Made by a program: the position numbers and the translations under genes
From: Limnohabitans sp.
GTDB lineage: Bacteria; Pseudomonadota; Gammaproteobacteria; Burkholderiales; Burkholderiaceae_C
Assembly (NCBI GenBank): GCA_023260735.1
Contig: JALQUL010000038.1
Coordinates: 1-11,438 of the forward strand
Length of the DNA stretch: 11,438 nt
Direction: 5' to 3'
The notes under the pieces: generated by a model
What the model was told of the DNA's origin: nothing
The model's database searches: none
What the model saw: the letters and a program-made list of their open reading frames with translations, nothing else
Part shown: in pieces, positions 6,772 to 11,438 of the stretch
Layout of the letters: the number at the start of each line of letters is the position of its first letter
Position numbering within the stretch: the first letter of the stretch is position 1

Positions 6772-7626
6772 TTACATAGACCATAATCGGGGGGGGGGTG
6801 CGCTAAGGCCCCATTCATTTTTGCGCCAACTGGCCCAAATCAATTTTAATAAATTCATACTAGTTTCGGTAGTTGGGCTTAAAACCCTTACCACTACAAC
6901 CTGTGAATGGGGACTAGTTACACCTGCGCTTGCACTCAAGTCACTCGCTTGAATTAGATCATAAGCCTGATCTAAAATAGTTTGGCGTTGCTCTTCTGAA
7001 AAATCGCTACCCGAAAAAAAATACAAGCTGGAGATAGTCGTAAAACCATTTAAACCCACTTCAGATTGCATTAATCTTTGATCAAGCCCATTAATGATGG
7101 CCTTTTCTAGCCATTTATGATTGAGGTTTATTTCTTGCTCAAATTGCCCCTCAACAAAAGGCAAATTAGATTGTTTTAAGCCCAAAGCAGTGACATCCCA
7201 AACCAAGGCTTGGGCACCTTCTGCTAGTTCAAGTTGAATCTTATTGCTTGCTAAACAATTATTGTACGCAATATTTTCTAGTGGCATCCATTCTAAAAAA
7301 GCTTGCTTGCCTAACCTTATTTGAATATTTTGCTGAGCTAATTGGCCGTTGGTTTTATAAAACCTTGTAGCGCCAGGGTTGGTAATTAATGCGTGAGTTT
7401 GATCCTGCATGTTTAGTTCAATTTGAATCAAGTCGCCTCCCACTAAACCACCTGGCGCATGAATTAACACAGTGTGACAGATTTTCTCGCCTTCAGGATA
7501 AAGGCTTTTTAAAACTCGTAAAGGGCCTAGATGTAAAAAATCACAAACCGTTTTTTGATTTTTACTGATAAAATTCAGTTTTAAGTTAGCATTCCAAGTC
7601 ACTTGATTCCTTTGTAAAGCGAACAT
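6772..7626 (-). CDS. ureD: Urease accessory protein UreD (maturation chaperone)
   Basis: Predicted 284 residues, full family length. UreD acts in the cytoplasm with UreF and UreG to load nickel and build the urease active site. Motifs in order: HLGPLRVLKSLYPEG (32-46), HAPGGLVGGD (56-65), NPGATRFYK (83-91), LEWMPLENI (111-119), WDVTALGL (143-150), SEVGLNG (188-194) and the family-type end PPPRLWSM (277-284). ATG at 7626 is the first start after the trmL stop, 39 bases away and in the same frame; I see no clear Shine-Dalgarno site, so coupling to trmL translation is likely. Expected partners ureABC and ureEFG are not in the window, and the gene faces urtE rather than following it. Its last codons contain a run of ten C, described separately. 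Identity is confident; whether it serves a urease encoded elsewhere is inference. Confidence 0.94.
   Translation of the reverse strand: MFALQRNQVTWNANLKLNFISKNQKTVCDFLHLGPLRVLKSLYPEGEKICHTVLIHAPGGLVGGDLIQIELNMQDQTHALITNPGATRFYKTNGQLAQQNIQIRLGKQAFLEWMPLENIAYNNCLASNKIQLELAEGAQALVWDVTALGLKQSNLPFVEGQFEQEINLNHKWLEKAIINGLDQRLMQSEVGLNGFTTISSLYFFSGSDFSEEQRQTILDQAYDLIQASDLSASAGVTSPHSQVVVVRVLSPTTETSMNLLKLIWASWRKNEWGLSAPPPRLWSM
6789..6798. repeat. Homopolymer run: G10 (C10 in the ureD coding strand)
   Basis: Ten consecutive G on the + strand encode the ureD residues PPP plus the first base of Arg280. In the given sequence the frame is correct and gives the expected UreD end. The run is conspicuous in AT-rich DNA and is of a length prone to replication slippage and to sequencing error. 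Confidence 0.95.
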
Positions 7627-7665
7627 TTTTATGAGTAAAGCCCTAACCCCAACTAGTGCTCGACT

Positions 7666-8148
7666 TTAAGTACCATCCTTTAACATACCAAAAAAACCAT
7701 TTTGGCGCCATGCCTCATACACCACAATCGCAACGGTATTAGATAAATTAAGACTGCGTTGATTAACCAACATAGGTAGTCTTAATCGTTGTTCGTTGGG
7801 AAAAGTGTCTCTTACGGTCGGTGGTAAACCGCTGGTTTCTGAACCAAAGCAGAAATAATCACCAGGTAAAAATGAAGTTTCAAAACCATTCTTACTACCC
7901 TTGGTAGTCATAGCAAAAAGTCGGGGGTGTGGGGTTTGAACTGAGTCTAAAAACACTTGCCAACTCGCATAACGTTGCACATGCGCATATTCGTGATAAT
8001 CAAGACCTGCACGGCGCATATGTTTATCCTCCATAGAAAAACCTAGTGGTTCGATTAAATGAAGTTGACAGCCGGTATTAGCAGCTAAACGAATAATATT
8101 TCCGGTGTTTGGCGGAATTTCGGGGTGGACTAAAACAATATTAAACAT
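7666..8148 (-). CDS. trmL: tRNA (cytidine/uridine-34 2'-O)-methyltransferase TrmL
   Basis: A SPOUT-family methyltransferase that 2'-O-methylates the wobble base of tRNA-Leu isoacceptors with S-adenosylmethionine. From ATG at 8148 the protein has 160 residues and begins MFNIVLVHPEIPPNTGNIIR, the family's standard start, followed by ANTGCQLHLIEPLGF and RRAGLDYHEY. The knot region reads FGSETSGLP and SLNLSNTVAIVVYEAWRQNG, covering the SAM-binding loop and the conserved Ser/Asn. An in-frame TTG at 8175 would add nine residues (MSVLLDNRE) with no ribosome site, so I prefer 8148. A dyad covers the bases just before this start. It is 59 bases downstream of comF and 39 upstream of ureD, all on one strand, suggesting one transcript. 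Confidence 0.95.
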   Translation of the reverse strand: MFNIVLVHPEIPPNTGNIIRLAANTGCQLHLIEPLGFSMEDKHMRRAGLDYHEYAHVQRYASWQVFLDSVQTPHPRLFAMTTKGSKNGFETSFLPGDYFCFGSETSGLPPTVRDTFPNEQRLRLPMLVNQRSLNLSNTVAIVVYEAWRQNGFFGMLKDGT

Positions 8149-8151
8149 CTC

Positions 8152-8167
8152 TCTATTGTCCAATAGA
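8152..8167 (-). promoter_or_regulatory. Dyad over the trmL ribosome-binding region
   Basis: TCTATTG (8152-8158) and CAATAGA (8161-8167) are perfect arms around two bases, three bases upstream of the ATG at 8148. As RNA it would form a six-base stem with a GGAC loop, placing the only GGA near the start in the loop. This could modulate translation initiation. The stem is A/U-rich and weak, so the role is speculative. Confidence 0.3.
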
Positions 8168-8207
8168 ACAGACAATTTTTTAAGTATTGGCCTGTAAAAA
8201 ATTGGCT

Positions 8208-8954
8208 TTATTTTATCGCCACTAGACTCAATAGCGTTTCTTGTTGTATGGTTAATGTTCTCGCTAATACCACTACTGAAATTTCAGCTACATCGGCATT
8301 TTGAAGGGTGGCACACATTGCTTGTATGGTAGCCCCAGTGGTTAATACATCATCTACCAAAACTATTTTCTTTTGTTTAATTAAACGGGTCTTAAAAGGA
8401 TCAAGTTGAAATACATGGGTTAAATTTTTAAGTCTTTGCTCACGGTTAAGAGTAGCTTGTGCTGCTACATGATGAGTTCTTAAAATAATATCAGGGTATG
8501 ATTTTTGTGGAGCCATTTTTTTTGCCAACTCAAATGATTGGTTATATCCCCGCTGTTGAATTCTTTTTTTAGATAGTGGTACAGGTAAAACAAAATCAGC
8601 CTGCTCAAGTTGCGCTTTAATTGAATTATTTTGCATTAACAGTCGACTAAAAAATGGCGCTAAATTAACATTTCTCTGATATTTAAATTGGCTAATAAGT
8701 TGATTCCACGGATAGCTATAGTTCAATAAGGCATGGCTTTTGTTTGGCCTATGTTTCCAATCGGTACAATCACAATGGCCGGCCAGTTGAGCCATTAAAG
8801 GTAAGGCACAAATGGTGCACCTAGAATAAGTCACATAAAACTCGTTTAAGCAATTATCACAAAGCACATCAGGAGCCCAGAGTTGGCATGCTAAACAAAG
8901 CGTCCTAGTCATAAGAAAGTTCTTTTGACCTGAGTTATTCCATTCTGGTTGCAT
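8208..8954 (-). CDS. comF: ComF family phosphoribosyltransferase-like protein
   Basis: At 248 residues it has the normal ComF length. The N-terminal part has paired cysteines of a zinc-binding module: Cys20/23, Cys32/35, Cys46/49 and Cys61/63. The centre has VLPVPLSKKRIQQRGYNQSF (122-141), and the C-terminal phosphoribosyltransferase domain has the PRPP-binding loop IVLVDDVLTTGATI (197-210), both hallmarks of the family. ComF proteins are linked to handling of incoming single-stranded DNA in natural transformation; the enzymatic reaction is not settled. The ATG at 8954 has AGGG six bases upstream; an internal Met at residue 15 is the alternative but lacks such a site. The gene heads comF-trmL-ureD and is divergent from the BioC-like gene, an arrangement I associate with Burkholderiales. 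Confidence 0.92.
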   Translation of the reverse strand: MQPEWNNSGQKNFLMTRTLCLACQLWAPDVLCDNCLNEFYVTYSRCTICALPLMAQLAGHCDCTDWKHRPNKSHALLNYSYPWNQLISQFKYQRNVNLAPFFSRLLMQNNSIKAQLEQADFVLPVPLSKKRIQQRGYNQSFELAKKMAPQKSYPDIILRTHHVAAQATLNREQRLKNLTHVFQLDPFKTRLIKQKKIVLVDDVLTTGATIQAMCATLQNADVAEISVVVLARTLTIQQETLLSLVAIK

Positions 8955-9044
8955 TTTTGACCCTTTTATCCATCAAGATAAGGAGATAGACTTAGAAAAT
9001 AACTTGCTTGACTGCAGGCTGACTGCTTTCTTGAAAAATAAATG

Positions 9045-9061
9045 GCAATATCTAATATTGC
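9045..9061. other. Short inverted repeat in the comF/BioC-like divergent region
   Basis: GCAATAT (9045-9051) and ATATTGC (9055-9061) are perfect 7-base arms around CTA. It lies roughly mid-way in the 270-base divergent region 8955-9224 and could be an operator acting on either gene. Apart from this, a weak promoter candidate and a tiny leader frame, I see nothing else in that region. Confidence 0.25.
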
Positions 9062-9144
9062 AGCGTTTTGTGCAAGCTTGATAGAGATTCCTTTAGCTAG
9101 TTCCCTTAAAGTAATAACCTTTCAAGCCCTATTAAAAACAATTA

Positions 9145-9174
9145 TTGGGCAACTGGTTAAAATAGAATTATCAT
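9145..9174 (+). promoter_or_regulatory. Candidate sigma-70 promoter for the BioC-like gene
   Basis: TTGGGC (9145-9150) and TATCAT (9169-9174) are separated by 18 bases; the -10 matches consensus in five of six positions and the -35 in three. It would start transcription near 9181, about 45 bases before the ATG at 9225. In AT-rich DNA such matches are common, so this is only a candidate. Confidence 0.28.
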
Positions 9175-9224
9175 TTTAATCGAAATAATTATTTTGGGAA
9201 GATGTTTTTCCAAACTTTAACTCT

Positions 9225-10178
9225 ATGAATTCAGAATTACCCCCACTCCCACCCACTATTGATGCATTAGCAGCTTATAGGCTTGAGCATCAATGTATTA
9301 ATCAAAGCCCATGGCTAAATGAAGAAATTGGCAAACGCATGACCCAACGCTTGCAATGGATTAAACAAAGGGTACAAACAGGCCTCGATTGGAATGTTTT
9401 AAATGGTGGCACACAAGCCCATTTATTATTAAAACAACATAGTCCAAATACCCAATGGTTTGCCTGTGAAAGTACTGCTCAGCGGCAAGCCCAAGCCGAA
9501 TTATTAATCAAGCCAGCAAGCCTTGGGGTTGGTGCTTGGTTGAAAGAAAAAATTGGCCGCATTTCATCTAATTCTGCCAACACCCCATTAAAACCTACTA
9601 TCTGGCAAAACCCATCTCCGCGTAGTCTTGATATGGTATGGGCCAATATGAGTTTACACACCAGTAAAGACCCTTTAAGTCTTTTGCAAAAATGGCGTGA
9701 GCTGATTGCAGTGAACGGAATGTTGATGTTTTCTTGCTTGGGTCCAGACAGCTTAATGGAATTAAGAAATTTATATCAAGAGCAAGCTTGGCCTTCACCG
9801 TGTCAAGACTTTACTGACATGCACGATTGGGGTGATATGTTAATTGCGGCTGGTTACACTGAACCAGTCATGGATGTAGAACGTATTACGCTGAGCTACA
9901 CCAGTGCCAAGGTTTTACTGCGTGATTTAGCTCAGTGGGGACACAATTTACACCCGCAACGCTTTGCCGGTTTAAGAGGCAAAAAATGGTTGGCACAACT
10001 AGAGCTAGCAATTGAAGAAAAAATTGCGGCACAAATGTATCAAGGGGGTATGCGCTTAACTTTCGAGGTCATTTACGGTCATGCTATTCAAGCTAGTCCC
10101 AGAGTTGCTGTCAAAGATACTAGTCAAATTAGTCTTGAAGTTATGAAACAGATGTTGCAACAAAAGCCCAATTCATAA
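9225..10178 (+). CDS. BioC-like SAM-dependent methyltransferase homologue with degenerate SAM loop
   Basis: The 317-residue protein aligns by eye with the BioC (malonyl-ACP O-methyltransferase) family. It has SLDMVWANMSLHTSKDPLSL (134-153), then WRELIAVNGMLMFSCLGPDS and LMELRNLY, which match the BioC post-motifs (Asp-Leu-Val-Trp-Ser-Asn and Gly-Pro-Asp-Thr-Leu-Glu-Leu). BioC methylates malonyl-ACP early in biotin synthesis. The expected glycine-rich SAM loop after the first strand is poor: it reads WNVLNGGTQAHLLL (57-70) instead of a DxGxGxG form. The acidic residue after strand two may be Glu82 (FACEST). It may therefore be a divergent or catalytically dead paralogue, so I give no symbol. 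ATG at 9225 lacks a good Shine-Dalgarno site; a tiny frame (9202-9228) ends over this start. It is divergent from comF and faces a helicase gene across a terminator. Confidence 0.82.
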   Translation: MNSELPPLPPTIDALAAYRLEHQCINQSPWLNEEIGKRMTQRLQWIKQRVQTGLDWNVLNGGTQAHLLLKQHSPNTQWFACESTAQRQAQAELLIKPASLGVGAWLKEKIGRISSNSANTPLKPTIWQNPSPRSLDMVWANMSLHTSKDPLSLLQKWRELIAVNGMLMFSCLGPDSLMELRNLYQEQAWPSPCQDFTDMHDWGDMLIAAGYTEPVMDVERITLSYTSAKVLLRDLAQWGHNLHPQRFAGLRGKKWLAQLELAIEEKIAAQMYQGGMRLTFEVIYGHAIQASPRVAVKDTSQISLEVMKQMLQQKPNS

Positions 10179-10184
10179 CGGTAA

Positions 10185-10224
10185 ATAATAAAAAACCATC
10201 TATTTCACAATGAAATTAGATGGT
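10185..10224 (-). terminator. Intrinsic terminator between the convergent BioC-like and helicase genes
   Basis: ACCATCTATTTCA (10195-10207) pairs with TGAAATTAGATGGT (10211-10224), 13 pairs with one bulged base and a CAA loop. On the - strand it is followed by TTTTTTATTATT, a good terminator for the helicase gene, about 75 bases past its stop. On the + strand it is followed by GTTTTG, so it may also end the BioC-like transcript 16 bases after that stop. Confidence 0.82.
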
Positions 10225-10297
10225 GTTTTGTGATTTAAAAATGACTCCTTTGACTATAGGATTTTAGCGTTCAGCCAAAACCCTATTGCAAAAGAAT

Positions 10298-11438
10298 TTA
10301 GCTTGGACGACGACGTGCGCCACCAGTAGCTGGACGACCACCACGGTCAGAGGCACCGCGACCACCAAAACTTGCACCTGCTGGAGCTGGACGACGTGCA
10401 CCTTCTGCACGACCTTGTGGAGCTGTCGCACGATCACGTCCACCACCAAAGCCACCGCGATCACCACCACGGTCAGAACGAGCAGCAGGAGCGCCAAAAG
10501 ATGGACGACCTTCAAAGCCACGATCGGCACCGCCAGCAAAAGCTGGTTTACGATCTGAACGGCCACCAAACGCACTGCGGTCTGCACCACGATCACCACC
10601 AAAACCACCACGTTCAGGACGCTCTGCACCACCCGCAAAAGCTGGTTTACGATCGCCACCGAAGCCACCGCGGTCGCCACCAAAGCCACCGCGATCACCA
10701 CCACGTCCACCGCCACCAAAACCACGGTCACGAGAAAAACCACCACCGCCTGAACGGCCACGGCCACCAAAACTATCGCCACCACGACCTGCAGGGCGGG
10801 CCATTGGAGCACGTACTTTAGGCTCTAAACCAGGAATAGTCTCTACTGGCAATGTTTGACGGGTAAATGATTCAATATCGAGTAAACGACGACGATCACG
10901 AATTTCAGCAAAAGTAATAGCAATACCGCTACGACCTGCACGACCTGTACGGCCAATACGATGGGTGTAATCTTCAGCTTTCATTGGTAAACCAAAGTTA
11001 AACACATGGCTAATGCTTGGTACGTCAATACCATGAGCGGCAACATCGGTCGCCACTAAGAACTGTACTTGTCCATTACGCAAAGCCATTAAACGACGAT
11101 TGCGCAAACCTTGGCTTAAAGCACCATGCAAAGCAATTGCGCTAAAACCAGCTTGTTGCAAATCGTTGGCTAAACCGTCACACTCAATTTGTGTGCTAGC
11201 AAAAATAATGGCTTGTTGAATGTTCTCGTCACGTAACCAATGGTCAAGCAATTGACGCTTATGTTGTGACGTATCTGCCCAATGCAAAACTTGGCGAATA
11301 TTTTGATGACGCTCTTGAGGAGTGTCAATTGCAATACGCTGTGGATCACGCATGACGTTTTTAGCTAATTGCTGAATACGTGGTGCAAAAGTAGCACTAA
11401 ACATCATGGTTTGTTGACGTTCGATAGTGAGCTGATTG
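10298..11438 (-). CDS. DEAD-box RNA helicase, RhlE-like (5' end outside window)
   Basis: Only the C-terminal part is present; the frame is open to the window edge, reading ERQQTMMFSATF, so the Met at 11407 is internal. Motif III (SAT) is followed by the second RecA-like domain: QAIIFASTQ (motif IV), HGALSQGLRNRRLMALRNG, LVATDVAAHGIDV (motif V) and HRIGRTGRAGR (motif VI). YTHRIGRTGRAG and PGLEPKV suggest the betaproteobacterial RhlE-like group. Such ATP-dependent helicases remodel RNA, often in ribosome assembly or cold adaptation. From about 10800 down to the stop at 10298 is a tail of about 165 residues rich in Arg, Gly, Phe and Asp (FGGDRGG, GRGG), a disordered RNA-binding RGG region. Its DNA is much more GC-rich than its surroundings, as Gly/Arg/Ala codons require. 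Motif V has His where Arg is usual. Confidence 0.93.
   Translation of the reverse strand, partial: NQLTIERQQTMMFSATFAPRIQQLAKNVMRDPQRIAIDTPQERHQNIRQVLHWADTSQHKRQLLDHWLRDENIQQAIIFASTQIECDGLANDLQQAGFSAIALHGALSQGLRNRRLMALRNGQVQFLVATDVAAHGIDVPSISHVFNFGLPMKAEDYTHRIGRTGRAGRSGIAITFAEIRDRRRLLDIESFTRQTLPVETIPGLEPKVRAPMARPAGRGGDSFGGRGRSGGGGFSRDRGFGGGGRGGDRGGFGGDRGGFGGDRKPAFAGGAERPERGGFGGDRGADRSAFGGRSDRKPAFAGGADRGFEGRPSFGAPAARSDRGGDRGGFGGGRDRATAPQGRAEGARRPAPAGASFGGRGASDRGGRPATGGARRRPS
10536..10654. repeat. In-frame 20-base direct repeat inside the helicase RGG tail
   Basis: GCAAAAGCTGGTTTACGATC occurs at 10536-10555 and 10635-10654, exactly 99 bases (33 codons) apart, giving the repeated peptide DRKPAFAGGA in the tail. 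Shorter FGGDRGG-coding repeats surround it. This points to growth of the tail by internal duplication and marks a site where tail length may vary. Confidence 0.85.

Noticed and set aside
6749..6952. Plus-strand open frame of 67 codons overlapping the end of ureD
   Set aside because: Runs antisense through ureD, reads through the G10 tract as Gly codons and has no family features.
10264..10821. Long open frames in other phases and on the + strand over the helicase tail, giving Val/Ala-rich or His/Gln-rich proteins
   Set aside because: They arise from the low-complexity GC-rich repeats that encode the RGG tail; the proteins are simple-sequence and have no ribosome sites.

Overview
The window looks like ordinary chromosome from an AT-rich betaproteobacterium, probably Burkholderiales-like. 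The evidence is the protein style: a proteobacterial urea ABC transporter with the long UrtB, a beta-type UreD, a BioC-like methyltransferase divergent from comF-trmL, and a helicase with a long RGG tail. The lineage is inferred from gene content and motifs and was not tested by a search. I see no rRNA, tRNA, CRISPR array, transposase, integrase, phage gene or defence cassette.

Left part (1-6621, + strand): the 3' portion of a receiver/LuxR-type response regulator, a 167-base intergenic stretch with two inverted repeats, then a complete urtABCDE operon. UrtA is the periplasmic urea-binding protein, UrtB and UrtC are the permeases, and UrtD and UrtE are the ATPases. urtB to urtE are tightly packed (3-base gap, 4-base overlap, zero gap). 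urtA is set apart from urtB by a strong stem-loop with a T-run, which probably tunes binding protein against permease levels.

Middle part (6622-8954, - strand): comF, trmL and ureD run leftward, so ureD is convergent with urtE. UreD is the urease maturation chaperone that would act downstream of urea uptake, but no urease structural gene or other accessory gene (ureABCEFG) is visible here. ureD carries an uninterrupted run of ten C (coding strand) in its last codons.

Right part (8955-11438): a 270-base divergent intergenic region, a BioC-like methyltransferase (+) with a degenerate SAM-binding loop, a terminator hairpin, and the C-terminal portion of a DEAD-box RNA helicase (-) that runs off the window edge and ends in an RG/FGG-rich tail of about 165 residues.

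Overall this is a nitrogen-scavenging locus (sense, bind, import and help process urea) next to unrelated housekeeping genes. I found no clear sign of a new system. The best leads are the C10 tract in ureD, the isolated inverted position of ureD, the urtA-urtB stem-loop, and the lost SAM motif in the BioC-like protein.
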